From NCBI GenBank assembly GCA_035995205.1, contig DASYKS010000091.1, positions 1 through 64,000 of the forward strand: a stretch of 64,000 bases of DNA, written 5' to 3'. Positions 14,058 through 25,214 of the stretch are shown piece by piece. Every line of letters begins with the position of its first letter. Positions within the stretch are counted from its first letter, which is position 1. The notes under the pieces are model-generated. The model did no database searches. It was not told the origin of the DNA and saw only the letters and a list, made by a program, of their open reading frames with translations. The position numbers and the translations under genes are program-made. The stretch comes from DASYKS01 sp035995205 (GTDB lineage: Bacteria > Acidobacteriota > Thermoanaerobaculia > Multivoradales > UBA5704).

Positions 14058-16484
14058 GTGAACAGCCTGTTGCGCGAAATCCGTTACGCCCTCGGGATGC
14101 TGGGCAAGAGTCCCGCCACGACGATCGCAGCCATCGCCTGCATCGGTCTCGGGATCGGCGCCACGACGACCATCTTCAGCGTGGTCAACGCGATCCTGCT
14201 CCGGCCGTTTCCGTTCGCCGATCCCGATCGCATCCTCGCCATCCATTCGAACCAGCCTCAGAACGACATCGAGCACGCCTCGCTCTCGTATCCCGCCTAC
14301 CGCGAGCTGGTCGACCGGGCCGGCAAGACAGGCGCTTTTTCCGAGGTTGCCGCTTACACCATGCGGAGCTTGACCCTCACCGGCAAAGAAGAGCCGGAAC
14401 GGGTCGTCGGTCTCGAAATGTCGGCCAACCTGTTTTCTCTGCTCGGCGTCGAACCGGTGCTCGGCCGGCTGTTCCGTCCGGACGAAGACCAGCCCGGAGC
14501 GCCGGGATCGATTCTGCTTTCGCACGACCTCTGGCTGCGCCGCTTCGGCGGCGATCCGAAGGTCGTCGGGACTTCGATCCTGGTCAACAATCGCGCTTCG
14601 ACCATCGTGGGCGTGATGCCGCCCCGCTTCCTGTTTCCCGAACGCAACTTGGCCTGGGTGCCCTTGGCGCTCGACCATCACGACGACCCGCGAACCGAGC
14701 GTACCCTCGGGATCCTCGCCCGCCTGAGCCCCAACGCTACCGAGGGACAGGCGCGCGCCGAGATCGAGAGTTTCGCCGCCAAGCTCGCCACCGATCATCC
14801 GGAGGAGAAGGGCTGGGGGGCCGAGGTTCGCACGCTCCGGCGCGACATGGTCGGCGAAGGCATGAACCGGATGGTGCTCACGCTGATGGGCATGGTCCTG
14901 TTCGTCCTGCTGATCGCCTGCGCCAACGTGGCGAACCTGTTCCTCTCCCGGGTGAGCGCCCGGGGCCGGGAGCTTGCGGTGCGCGCGGCGATCGGCGCGG
15001 GGCGCCATCGCTTGGTGCGCGGAGTGCTGATCGAGAGCGTGCTGGTGGGGTTGGGCGGCGGCCTGCTCGGGGTGGGGCTGGCGCAGTTCGGCGTCCGCTG
15101 GATGATGTCTTCGATTCCGGCGGACAACCAGCCGCCGTTCTGGATTCATGTCGTGATCGACGGCCCGGTCCTCGCGTTCACCGCCATCGCCGCAATCGGT
15201 ACGGGCATCCTGTTCGGCCTCGCCCCGGCGTTCCAGGCGACCGGCAAGAATCTGCAAGGGGTGCTCAAGTCGGGCGGGCGCTCGGAGGCTGGCGGACGAT
15301 CCTGGTTGCGCGGCGCCTTGGTGGTCTTCGAGCTTGCGCTTGCGCTCGTCCTCCTGGTCGGCGCGGCCCTGATGATGCGCAGCTTCTTCGCGGTTCAGCA
15401 CGCGGACCCGGGTTTCGACCTGGAACGGGTGATGACGCTGCGCATCTACCTGCCCGGAGAAACCTACGCCGAGCCCGCCGCCAAAGGACGCCGCGTCGAG
15501 GAGATCGTGAGCCGGCTCGAATCCCTCCCGGGGGTCGAGGCGGTCGCGGCCTCGAACTTGATCCCGCTCGGCGGCGGGGGCGGCGGCGGCGCGATCGAGA
15601 TCGCCGGCCATCCCGCGGAGCCGGGCCAGGAGCCCCGCACCTATTGGGCTGGCGTCACCGCCCATTTCTTCGACGCGGTGGGCGTCAAGCTGGAAGCGGG
15701 ACGAACGTTCACCGACTCCGAGGGCGCGGCGAAGGCGCCGCTCGCGGTGATCAACCAGGCGTTCGCCAAGAAGCGCTGGCCGAAACAGAACCCGATCGGG
15801 CAGCGCTTCCGGCTGCTGGAGGAAGAGGGCCAGCCATGGGTCACGGTGGTCGGCCTGGTCCCCGATTTTCACTACGACGGCTTCGACACCGAGCACGAAG
15901 GAGTCGAGACGGCCGCGTTCCTCCCCTATGTCTGGAACGCCACTCCGAACACCGGCTTCTCGATTCGGACCAGCGGCCCGCCCGAGATGGTGACGCTCGC
16001 CGCGCGCCGGGAAATTCGAGCGGCCGACCCGGGCCTGCCGGTGTTCGACGTCCAGAGCCTCCCCAATCTGTTCAACGCGCGAATCTGGGATCAACGTTTC
16101 TTCGGCGGCATGTTCTCGGTCTTCGCGGGCATCGCGCTCGCCCTCGCCGCGATCGGCGTCTACGGCGTGCTCTCCTATCTGGTCGGCCAACGCCGGAGGG
16201 AGATCGGAGTCCGGGTGGCGCTCGGCGCGCGCCGCAATCAGGTGCTGAGGCTCGTCGTCGGCCAAGGGACCAAGCTCGCGCTGCTCGGCCTCGCGATCGG
16301 TATTCCCTTGGCCCTCGGCCTGTCGCGCGTCCTCTCGAAGATCCTCTACGGCGTCGAGCCGTACGATCCGGTCTCGTTCGCGACGATCTCGATCCTCCTA
16401 GCGGGCGTTGCGATCCTGGCGAGCTACCTGCCCGCGACCCGCGCCACGCAGGTCGATCCGGTGGAGGCGCTACGGAGCGAGTAG
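14058..16484 (+). CDS. ABC transporter permease, acidobacterial orphan (ADOP/MacB-FtsX) type
   Basis: An 808-residue inner-membrane protein with the duplicated MacB/FtsX plan: first membrane helix near residues 20-40, a large periplasmic domain (about 60-290), three helices (FVLLIACANVANLFL, LGGGLLGVGLAQFGV and ALVLLVGAALMM neighbourhoods), a second periplasmic domain, and three final helices ending with YLPATRATQVDPVEALRSE. No ATPase gene is adjacent, as is normal for these orphan permeases. Compared with the other copy at 37148-39829 it lacks the cytoplasmic N-terminal region. GTG at 14058 is preferred because GAGGAGGA lies just before it. Substrate unknown; export of a lipid, peptide or drug is the family expectation. 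Confidence 0.82.
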   Translation: MNSLLREIRYALGMLGKSPATTIAAIACIGLGIGATTTIFSVVNAILLRPFPFADPDRILAIHSNQPQNDIEHASLSYPAYRELVDRAGKTGAFSEVAAYTMRSLTLTGKEEPERVVGLEMSANLFSLLGVEPVLGRLFRPDEDQPGAPGSILLSHDLWLRRFGGDPKVVGTSILVNNRASTIVGVMPPRFLFPERNLAWVPLALDHHDDPRTERTLGILARLSPNATEGQARAEIESFAAKLATDHPEEKGWGAEVRTLRRDMVGEGMNRMVLTLMGMVLFVLLIACANVANLFLSRVSARGRELAVRAAIGAGRHRLVRGVLIESVLVGLGGGLLGVGLAQFGVRWMMSSIPADNQPPFWIHVVIDGPVLAFTAIAAIGTGILFGLAPAFQATGKNLQGVLKSGGRSEAGGRSWLRGALVVFELALALVLLVGAALMMRSFFAVQHADPGFDLERVMTLRIYLPGETYAEPAAKGRRVEEIVSRLESLPGVEAVAASNLIPLGGGGGGGAIEIAGHPAEPGQEPRTYWAGVTAHFFDAVGVKLEAGRTFTDSEGAAKAPLAVINQAFAKKRWPKQNPIGQRFRLLEEEGQPWVTVVGLVPDFHYDGFDTEHEGVETAAFLPYVWNATPNTGFSIRTSGPPEMVTLAARREIRAADPGLPVFDVQSLPNLFNARIWDQRFFGGMFSVFAGIALALAAIGVYGVLSYLVGQRRREIGVRVALGARRNQVLRLVVGQGTKLALLGLAIGIPLALGLSRVLSKILYGVEPYDPVSFATISILLAGVAILASYLPATRATQVDPVEALRSE

Positions 16485-16529
16485 GGAAGTCTCGTAGTTC
16501 GAGGAATAACCGCGTTGCAGAGCAGTAGT

Positions 16530-16560
16530 CGAGGTGGGGTGAGGAGCCCCGCCTCGGTTT
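16530..16560 (+). terminator. Terminator after the orphan permease
   Basis: CGAGGTGGGG (16530-16539) pairs with CCCCGCCTCG (16547-16556), one G-T wobble, loop of seven bases, followed by GTTT. It separates the permease from the MarR-YceI pair. Confidence 0.6.
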
Positions 16561-16582
16561 CGAGTTGGCGCCGAAGCTATAC

Positions 16583-16594
16583 TTGACACGTCAA
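16583..16594. promoter_or_regulatory. Palindromic operator over the MarR gene promoter
   Basis: TTGACACGTCAA is an inverted repeat TTGAC-AC-GTCAA located 25 bases before the GTG of the MarR gene. Its left half reads TTGACA, so it would overlap a -35 box. This is the expected layout for autorepression by the MarR protein encoded directly downstream; binding is inferred. Confidence 0.5.
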
Positions 16595-16618
16595 CCATTG
16601 ATCTGCAATGATCCGCCC

Positions 16619-17092
16619 GTGAACGAGAGTGTGCTCCAGCGGGAAATCCGCCAGAACCGGCCGTTTCGCTCGCTTGCCCAGGAAGCCATGCTCGGATTGA
16701 TGCGAACGACCGACCTGGTTCGCCGCACGTTCGGCCGCGTGCTGGAGAGGCAGGGAATCACCCTGCAGCAGTACAACGTTCTCCGGATTCTGCGCGGAGC
16801 GGGCGATTCCGGCCTGCCGACCCTGGAGATCGGGTCGCGGATGATCGAGGAGTCGCCGGGCATCACGCGCCTGATCGACCGGTTGGAAGCGAAGGCTTGG
16901 GTGCGCCGCGAGCGCTGCCCGCACGACCGGCGGCAGGTTCTCTGCTGGATCACCGCCTCGGGGCTCGCACTGCTCGACTCGCTCGAAGAACCGATGGCCG
17001 AGGCGGACGATCGCGCTCTTTCCATGCTTTCCGCCGAAGACAAAAGCCACCTGATTCGGCTGCTCGACGCCATCCGTGCCGACAGCCGGTGA
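16619..17092 (+). CDS. MarR family transcriptional regulator
   Basis: A 157-residue winged-helix regulator. Residues about 50-100 carry the helix-turn-helix (TLEIGSRMIEESPGITRLIDRLE) and the wing (RRERCPHDRRQVLCWIT) with the conserved D-R-R. A GTG at 16619 is taken as start since the family N-terminal helix begins just after it; no strong ribosome site is seen, suggesting a short leader. The TTGAC palindrome just upstream and the YceI gene 45 bases downstream form a unit common in bacteria, in which a MarR protein controls a YceI-like periplasmic protein. Ligand unknown. Confidence 0.82.
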   Translation: MNESVLQREIRQNRPFRSLAQEAMLGLMRTTDLVRRTFGRVLERQGITLQQYNVLRILRGAGDSGLPTLEIGSRMIEESPGITRLIDRLEAKAWVRRERCPHDRRQVLCWITASGLALLDSLEEPMAEADDRALSMLSAEDKSHLIRLLDAIRADSR

Positions 17093-17137
17093 AATGACCG
17101 ACCCCAAAGACGCAAACCTCTAGACCAGGAGATGGAC

Positions 17138-17743
17138 ATGAAGAAGCTTCTCGCAGCCGTGGCACTTACCCTGCTCGCCGCCGGAATCCCGGCCTTGGCC
17201 GCCGATACCTACAGCGTGGACAAGAACCACTCGGAGGTCAGCTTCCGGATCAAGCACCTGCTCGGCAAAGTCCCGGGACGATTCGACGATTTCTCGGGCA
17301 CGATCCAGTTCGACGCCGCGAAGCCGGCCAACTCGTCGGTCGAGTTCGCGATCAAGGCGACCAGCATCGACACCGGCAACGGCGATCGGGACAACCACCT
17401 CCGCACTCCCGATTTCTTCGACGTCGCGAAGTTCCCCGAGATCACCTTCAAGAGCACGGCGGTCAAAGAGGTGGCCAAGAACCGCTACCAGGTCACCGGC
17501 GCCTTCACCCTGCACGGCGTGACCAAGACGATCACCCTGCCGATCGAGTACCTGGGAGAAGCGAAAATGGGCGAGAACGTCAAGGCCGGCTTTTCGACCG
17601 AGACGATCATCAACCGCAAGGACTACGGCATCGTCTGGAACAAGGATCTCGACAGCGGCGGCACGCTGCTCGGCGAGGAAGTCGAGATCTCGATCAACAT
17701 CGAAGCCGGCAAGGCGAAGCCGGCCGAAGCGGCGAAGAAGTAA
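17138..17743 (+). CDS. Secreted YceI family protein
   Basis: A 201-residue periplasmic protein with a clear signal peptide (MKKLLAAVALTLLAAGIPALA) and a YceI lipocalin-like barrel: DTYSVDKNHSEVSFRIKHL at the start of the mature protein, T-S-I-D-T-G-N-G-D-R-D-N-H-L-R in the middle and N-R-K-D-Y-G-I-V-W-N near the end, all family hallmarks. YceI proteins bind isoprenoid-like lipids such as polyprenyl chains or quinone precursors. AGGAG is spaced correctly for the ATG at 17138, not for the ATG six bases earlier. The last 12 residues are an Ala/Lys-rich tail. Confidence 0.9.
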   Translation: MKKLLAAVALTLLAAGIPALAADTYSVDKNHSEVSFRIKHLLGKVPGRFDDFSGTIQFDAAKPANSSVEFAIKATSIDTGNGDRDNHLRTPDFFDVAKFPEITFKSTAVKEVAKNRYQVTGAFTLHGVTKTITLPIEYLGEAKMGENVKAGFSTETIINRKDYGIVWNKDLDSGGTLLGEEVEISINIEAGKAKPAEAAKK

Positions 17744-17770
17744 GCTTCCCCAAAGTGCCGTAAACGACGA

Positions 17771-17794
17771 GAGGCGCCCGCGGGCGCCTCTTTT
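17771..17794 (+). terminator. Rho-independent terminator between yceI-like gene and ettA
   Basis: A perfect 20-base palindrome (17771-17790, two 10-base arms GAGGCGCCCG and CGGGCGCCTC) is followed by TTTT. It ends the MarR-YceI transcript and lies between convergent genes. Confidence 0.85.
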
Positions 17795-17829
17795 GCCTTC
17801 CGTCGAGATTGGGGAGTTACCCGTCCGAG

Positions 17830-19514
<1,685 letters not shown>

Positions 19515-19515
<1 letters not shown>

Positions 19516-20051
19516 CAGAGCTTGAGCACCATTTTGGTCATGTCGTGCTGATTGCCGTCCGGGTCGGTGCCGTAGCCGGGGACGACAAAGCTCCGGAAGC
19601 CGAGGCCTTCGAGGGTCTGGACCGCGTCGGCTTCGAGATCGGAGATCAGCATGCAGGTAAGGTGGCGCAGGCCGTTGCCCCGGGCGATGCGAATGAAGTC
19701 GTTGACCAGGACGGTGCCGAGGCCATGGCCGCGGTGCTCGGGGTCGATCAACCACTTGATCCGGCCGACCAGGCGTAAGGGTCCGCCGTCGCGAAAATGG
19801 AGCGTCGCGTCGGCGACGATCTTCTGGCCGTCGAACGCGAGAATCGGTAAGACCTTCGAGTAGTCGAGCTCGGTCGCCCAACGCTCGACCAAAGCCCGGC
19901 TGTCGATCCGGTCCCAGGCAAAACGGCGGACGTCGACCGGAAGCCGCTGAAAGAATTGAAACAAGGCCTCCGCATCGCCCGCCTTGAACAGGCGTAAGAG
20001 CAGGCGTGTGCCGTTGCGCAGCACGACCTCCTGAGGAAACGTTTCCGACAT
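19515..20051 (-). CDS. GNAT family N-acetyltransferase
   Basis: A 178-residue acetyltransferase. The acetyl-CoA motif is RIKWLIDPEHRGHGLGTVLVNDFI (Q/R-x-x-G-x-G/A version R-G-H-G-L-G near residue 110), followed by a LEADAVQTLEGLGF strand-helix. The wider N-terminal portion, with PVDVRRFAWDRIDSR, resembles GNAT domains of the kind found fused to protein acetyltransferases. AAGGAGGGG precedes the ATG at 20051. Coupling to ettA suggests a common promoter; whether it acetylates a protein or a small molecule is unknown. Confidence 0.8.
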
Positions 20052-20188
20052 GTCACCCCTCCTTGGGACAGACCCACAATGGCTTATTGCGAGCGTAACA
20101 CAGGGATTGGGAGCCCGAGCCGAGGGGGGACCTCGCCCCTCCGGCCGCCCTTCGGCTAAACTCCGCTTGCGTTCATCGAGAAACAACT

Positions 20189-22738
20189 ATGAGCCTGCCC
20201 CGAGCGCCCCGCGAGATCGCTGACCGCTACCGCCTGGAGAGAATCCTCAAGTCGGGTCCTCAAACGACCCTGCTCCGCGCCATCGACACCGAGGCCGGAC
20301 GCCCGGTGGTGGTCAAGCTGCTCAATCCGGGCTCCGATCCGGCCGGTCTCGACCGCTTCGCGACGTTCGCCACGGCGGTCGAATCGATCGAAACGCCGAC
20401 GATTCCGCAAGTCGGGGACTGGGGATTCACCACCGACGGATTCGCGTTCCTGGCCCTCGAGCTGATCGACGGCCGCAGCTTCGCCGGGCTCGCCGGCACC
20501 TCGCACCGGCGGATCGTCTCGCTCGCGGCGCAGGCCCTCGGCGGCCTCGAAGCGCTCGCCGCATGCGGCGTGGCGCACGGCAACCTGTCGCCGGAGAACC
20601 TGCTGGTCGAGATCCCGCCGGGCGCCTCCGGCCAGCGCCTGCGGCTCGCCGGTCTGGGCACCGCCTGTTTCCGGCGCGCCGGCGTAGTCGACACCTCGCC
20701 GGGCGCACGCTTTCGGGCTCCCGAGGAGGTCGCCGGGGGGCTGCCGTCCCTCCGCGGTGACCTGTTCGGCCTGGCGCGCTCGCTCGCCGAGGTGCTGGGC
20801 GCGGAGATCTCCGAGCCCGAAGGCCCGGCCCCCCGGGTGACGCTGCCGTTCAGCTTCGAGATCGAGCGGACCGACGTGCTGCAGAACATTCTCGCGACCT
20901 GTCTGCGGGCCAATCCCGCAGAGCGTCCCGGCTCGGCCGACGAGGTCCGCCGCGCGCTCCGGCTGGCGTTGGGCAAAGGCTTCGAGCCCGAGCCGGCCTG
21001 GACGCCGCGACCCCGGCCGCAACCCAAGCCGCAGGCGAACCCGCAAGCCGACCTCGCCGAGCCGATCGTGCCGCCCGAGCCTCTGTTGTCGGCATTCGAG
21101 GCCGAAACGGACACCGAGTCGCTGCTCGACAAGACCCAGCCGGTCGAAGCCCGGCCGCTGCCGGAGCCGCAGCCCGCGCTTCAGCCCTTGGCGGTTCCGA
21201 GCCCGATGCCCGCGCCGGCTTCGCCTCCGGCCGTTCGGCCCGCACCCCCCCCCCTACCGCCGCCCATGGCGAGCGAGCCGCTCTCCCTGACGCCTCAGGC
21301 GCCCGGTCCGGCGTCCGGCGACGGAGGCGAAGCCCCGGCGGGCAGCCTGCTTTCCGACATCGACTTCGAGAGTTTGGGTCCGCCGGCAGCGCTGGGCAAC
21401 TACACCCCCGCTCCGGCCCCGATCCCGGCCGCGGTTGTGACGGCGGCCGCCACGGCGAGCCCCGCCGCCCCGCCGCAGACGGGGGGGCCGTTCCGTTCCG
21501 CCGCGGTTGCCGAGAAGGCGAAGCTCACGGTTCCGCGTTGGGCCTGGGCGGCGGGCGGCGCCGCGGTTCTGCTCGCGGGGGGCCTCTTCGCCTGGCGATC
21601 GCTGCCGAATTCCCAGCCCCCGCAACCGGCGACCTCCGCCGCTCCGATCACCCCTCAGGAACCGGCGAAGGAACCCGCCGCGGTCCGGCTGGAAGCGGCG
21701 ATACGCGCATTCGTCGAACGCGACGACTACGGCCAAGCCAACGAGCTGGTGGCATCGCTCGACACGGCCGACCAGGCCTCGCTTGGTGCGGCAGGTTGTC
21801 GCGAGCTGCAAGTGCTGGCCGAGTCCATTCCATTGTTCGCAGCCAAACAGCTTCCGGACGATTTGAAGAGCGGTCTCGAAACCGGGAGCATCGAGCTGTT
21901 GCGGCGCATCCTCGCCGCCGTGCCCGACCCGGCCGCGCTTCCCGATGCCGGTCCGGCGTTCGCCGCCGACGTCGCCCGGGCGCGCGAGATCGTCCGCATG
22001 TTTTCCGAAGTGGAGGCGGCTTCGAAAGCGGGTCGATCCGCGGAGGTGCTCGAACGGTTTGCCCCGCTCGCCGTGCTGCTTCCGGCCGACAGCCCCGCGT
22101 TCGGCCTGCGCCAGCGGGCGGCGGAGGCGATCGAGCGGGAAGCCGAGAAACACGCCGAAAACGGCGAATACCCGCAAGCGCAGGCGGATCTATCCCCGCT
22201 GTTCAACCAGTGGCCGAACCGCGCGGGTTTGCGCGAGCGGGCGGCCGGCTATCAAAAGGCGCAGAGCCTGGAGGCGGGCCAGGCAGCTTTTCTCGCCAAC
22301 GTGCCGCGCTACCTCGCGCGCCGCCGGCCGGATGAGGGACTGGTGGAGCTGCGCAAGTTTGCCCCCACACCCCACCTCGCGGCGCGCTTCGCCGAGTCCG
22401 AGAAAAAGCTGACCGACCTGCTCACCCGGCTCGATGCCAGCCCGCCGGTGGTCGAGCCCTCCGGCGGCTCCGACACCCGCTTCTTCCGCGGCACGGTGGC
22501 CAACGTCGGGTTTCACGTCACGGACGACTTCCGGATCGCCAACGTCGAGATCTTCGCCGGCAAGCGCCGTTTGAAGGCAGAAAAGATCGGCCTGCGCTAC
22601 GAGGTCGAGATCCCGCCGAGCCTCCACCACAACGAGGCGATCGAGGTCGTCGCCGTGGCGACCGATTTCTCCGGCCACGAGGCGCGAGCTTCGGTTCGCC
22701 TTACACGCGTCGGCGCCACCGAGCGCCTGGTGCGTTAG
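20189..22738 (+). CDS. Membrane-anchored protein pseudokinase
   Basis: An 849-residue protein with a Ser/Thr-kinase-like N-terminal domain (about 1-265), a long Pro/Ala linker, one membrane helix (about 449-470) and an extracytoplasmic C-terminal part ending in an Ig-like beta domain (about 760-845). The ATP-anchoring Lys is kept (K43), but the catalytic loop reads H130-G-N-L-S-P-E-N, with Asn in place of the catalytic Asp, and the D-F-G position reads A-G-L-G, without the metal-binding Asp. The glycine loop is also degenerate (LKSGPQT). It is therefore most likely a pseudokinase that senses or scaffolds rather than phosphorylates. It is a single-gene unit convergent with tex. Confidence 0.8.
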   Translation: MSLPRAPREIADRYRLERILKSGPQTTLLRAIDTEAGRPVVVKLLNPGSDPAGLDRFATFATAVESIETPTIPQVGDWGFTTDGFAFLALELIDGRSFAGLAGTSHRRIVSLAAQALGGLEALAACGVAHGNLSPENLLVEIPPGASGQRLRLAGLGTACFRRAGVVDTSPGARFRAPEEVAGGLPSLRGDLFGLARSLAEVLGAEISEPEGPAPRVTLPFSFEIERTDVLQNILATCLRANPAERPGSADEVRRALRLALGKGFEPEPAWTPRPRPQPKPQANPQADLAEPIVPPEPLLSAFEAETDTESLLDKTQPVEARPLPEPQPALQPLAVPSPMPAPASPPAVRPAPPPLPPPMASEPLSLTPQAPGPASGDGGEAPAGSLLSDIDFESLGPPAALGNYTPAPAPIPAAVVTAAATASPAAPPQTGGPFRSAAVAEKAKLTVPRWAWAAGGAAVLLAGGLFAWRSLPNSQPPQPATSAAPITPQEPAKEPAAVRLEAAIRAFVERDDYGQANELVASLDTADQASLGAAGCRELQVLAESIPLFAAKQLPDDLKSGLETGSIELLRRILAAVPDPAALPDAGPAFAADVARAREIVRMFSEVEAASKAGRSAEVLERFAPLAVLLPADSPAFGLRQRAAEAIEREAEKHAENGEYPQAQADLSPLFNQWPNRAGLRERAAGYQKAQSLEAGQAAFLANVPRYLARRRPDEGLVELRKFAPTPHLAARFAESEKKLTDLLTRLDASPPVVEPSGGSDTRFFRGTVANVGFHVTDDFRIANVEIFAGKRRLKAEKIGLRYEVEIPPSLHHNEAIEVVAVATDFSGHEARASVRLTRVGATERLVR

Positions 22739-22750
22739 AAGCGTTCGCCG

Positions 22751-25042
22751 CTACACCCTGCGGAATTTCTTCGCCAGCTCATCCAGCGTCGGGACAGGCT
22801 TCGGTGGAGCCGACCGGCTCGGGCTTCCGGTCGCCATCCGAGCCTCGCGGACCGGCGGCGGCTGGAGCGCCTTGATCGACAGACCGAACCGCCCGCGCGG
22901 CTTGTCGACCTCCATCACCTGGACCTTGACGACCTCGCCGACCTTGACCGCCTCGCGCGGATCGGCGACGAAGCGGTGGCATAGCTCGGAGACGTGCACC
23001 AGGCCGTCGCGCTTGATGCCGACGTCGACGAAGGCGCCGAAGTTGGTGACGTTGCTGACCCGCCCTTCGAGCACCATGCCGGCGACCAGATCGTCGATCG
23101 ACGTGACGTCGGAGCGCCATTCCGGGACTTGAAACTCCGGCCGCGGATCGCGGCCCGGGCGCGAGAGCTCGGACTGAATGTCGGCGAGGGTAAACGTGCC
23201 GAGGCCGCGCTCGGCATCGGCGAAATGAGCGAAGTCGACTTTCGCCACCAGCTGCGGGCTGCCGACCAGCTCGGCGAGCGGCACGCCGAGCTCGGCCGCC
23301 ATCTTGGCCACCGTCGCGTAACGCTCCGGATGAACGCCGGTTCGATCGAGCGGGTGGCTCCCCTCGCGCACCCGCAGGAAACCGGCGGCCAGCTCGAACG
23401 TCTTGGCGCCGAACCCGCCGACTTCGAGCAGCTGCCGGCGGGACGAAAACGCACCTTGCGCGTCGCGGTAGGCGACGATCGATCGCGCCAGGCGCTCCGA
23501 CAGGCCCGAGACCCGGCGGAGCAGCGGCGCCGATGCGGTATTGAGCTCGACCCCCACGCGATGGACCGCCCCTTCGACCGCGGCGTCGAGCTCCGTATCG
23601 AGCGCCCGCTGGTCGACGTCGTGCTGGTATTGGCCTACCCCGAGCGACCGGGGCTCGATCTTGACCAGCTCGGCGAGCGGGTCCTGAAGGCGGCGGGCGA
23701 TCGACACCGCGCCGCGGAGCGAGACGTCGAGGTCCGGCAGCTCCTCGCGCGCGACCCCCGAAGCCGAGTAGATCGAGGCGCCGGTCTCGGGGACGATCGC
23801 GACCGTCACGCCGGAGATCCCGGCCTCGGCGATCGCCGCGCGGGCGAACAGCTCGGTCTCCCGGCCCGCAGTGCCGTTGCCGATCGCCACCGCCTTGACC
23901 CCGTGCTTCCTGACCAAGCCGACCAGCGTCCGCGCGGAGCCGGCAACGTCGGCCTGCGGCGCCAGCGGACGCAGGACGTCGGTCGCGACGACCCGCCCCG
24001 TGCGGTCGACCAGCGCGAGCTTGCAGCCGGTCCTTAAGCCGGGGTCGAGACCGAGCACCGGCACCTGGCCGAGCGGCGGCTGGAGCAGCAGGGATTCCAA
24101 GTTCGCGCGAAAGACCGCGATCGCCTCGGCTTCGGCTCGCTCGCGCAGCTCGGAGCGGACCTCGTTGGTGAGCGACGGACGCAGCAGGCGCTTATAGCCG
24201 TCCGCGGTGGCGGCGGCCACCTCGCGACCGCACGGCGTATCGAGCGCCACGTTCCAGGAGCGGCCGAGCTGTTGGATTTCCATGTCGTCGTCGATCGCCA
24301 GGTCCGAGATCAGGAAACCCTCCCGTTCGCCGCGCAGAATCGCCAAAAGGCGATGCGACTTGATGTCCTTGGCGGCCTCGGTATGGGCGAAATAGTCGCG
24401 GTAGACCGCGGCTTCCTCGGTCTTCTCCTTGCCCGGCAGAACCTGGACGTGCAGCAGCCCGTCGCGGGCGAGCGTGCGCCGGAGCCCGGCGCGCAGCGCC
24501 GCCGTCTCGGCGAGCCGCTCGGCCAGGATGTCGCGTGCTCCGGCGAGCGCCGCCGCCGCGTCCGGCACCTCTTTTTCCGCGTCGACGAAAGCCGCCGCCA
24601 GCTCGGCCGGCGGAATCGATCCGGACGCCGCGGCGAGGAGGGCGTCGGCGAGCGGCGCCAGCCCTCGTTCGCGGGCGATCTGAGCGCGGGTGCGCCGCTT
24701 CGGCCGGTACGGTAGATAGAGGTCTTCGAGCTCCTGTTTCGCCAGCGACGAGCGGATCGCGGCTTCGAGCTCCGGGGTCAGCTTGCCTTGCTCCGCGATG
24801 CTGCCGAGGATCGCGTCCCGCCGCGCGGCGAGATCGAGGAAATAGTCGCGCCGCTTGTGGAGATCCTCAAGTTGTTGGTCGTCCAGGCCGCCGGTCACCT
24901 CTTTCCGATAGCGGGCGACGAACGGCACCGTCGCCCCTTCGGCGAACAGCTCGGCGGCCGCCGTTACCTGCTGCGGTCGGCAGCCGATCTCCCGGGCGAT
25001 CACCGCGACGAAACGATCCTCCAACCGGACCTCTGTGCTCAT
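22751..25042 (-). CDS. tex: Tex-like RNA-binding transcription accessory protein
   Basis: A 763-residue protein with the complete Tex order: helical N-terminal region (VARYRKEVTGGLDD near residue 45), central YqgF/RuvC-like fold (VLGLDPGLRTGCKLAL near 320), helix-hairpin-helix region (LLRRVSGLSERLARSIV and GVHPERYATVAKMA), and an S1 RNA-binding domain (GMVLEGRVSNVTNFGAFVDVG near 640-710). Tex relatives interact with RNA polymerase and RNA and are related to eukaryotic Spt6. ATG at 25042 follows AAGGAG with good spacing and was preferred to an in-frame start 13 codons upstream. A short, proline/serine-rich tail follows S1. Confidence 0.92.
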   Translation of the reverse strand: MSTEVRLEDRFVAVIAREIGCRPQQVTAAAELFAEGATVPFVARYRKEVTGGLDDQQLEDLHKRRDYFLDLAARRDAILGSIAEQGKLTPELEAAIRSSLAKQELEDLYLPYRPKRRTRAQIARERGLAPLADALLAAASGSIPPAELAAAFVDAEKEVPDAAAALAGARDILAERLAETAALRAGLRRTLARDGLLHVQVLPGKEKTEEAAVYRDYFAHTEAAKDIKSHRLLAILRGEREGFLISDLAIDDDMEIQQLGRSWNVALDTPCGREVAAATADGYKRLLRPSLTNEVRSELRERAEAEAIAVFRANLESLLLQPPLGQVPVLGLDPGLRTGCKLALVDRTGRVVATDVLRPLAPQADVAGSARTLVGLVRKHGVKAVAIGNGTAGRETELFARAAIAEAGISGVTVAIVPETGASIYSASGVAREELPDLDVSLRGAVSIARRLQDPLAELVKIEPRSLGVGQYQHDVDQRALDTELDAAVEGAVHRVGVELNTASAPLLRRVSGLSERLARSIVAYRDAQGAFSSRRQLLEVGGFGAKTFELAAGFLRVREGSHPLDRTGVHPERYATVAKMAAELGVPLAELVGSPQLVAKVDFAHFADAERGLGTFTLADIQSELSRPGRDPRPEFQVPEWRSDVTSIDDLVAGMVLEGRVSNVTNFGAFVDVGIKRDGLVHVSELCHRFVADPREAVKVGEVVKVQVMEVDKPRGRFGLSIKALQPPPVREARMATGSPSRSAPPKPVPTLDELAKKFRRV

Positions 25043-25214
25043 CGACGCTCCTTCTAAGCGGTTACCGTGCGCCTCGCGCACCGGGCGCGGGGCGCTATCC
25101 TCTCAGGAAGCGAGGACGGCCGCGAGGCCTCCAGCGAAGGGTGAGACGGCCCTTGACTTACGCTTAATTAGCGCCTATTCTTCCAGCGATCGCCAACCTC
25201 CCGGAGAAACGCGC

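Noticed and set aside
13611..16265. 884-residue minus-strand frame
   Set aside because: Antisense to the orphan permease and the PLP enzyme, both of which have clear family motifs; the frame itself is Arg/Asp/His-rich, typical of a shadow.
14058..16484. Possible MacB-type transporter with ATPase
   Set aside because: No ABC ATPase gene lies next to either permease; ettA is an ABC-F translation factor, not a transporter subunit.
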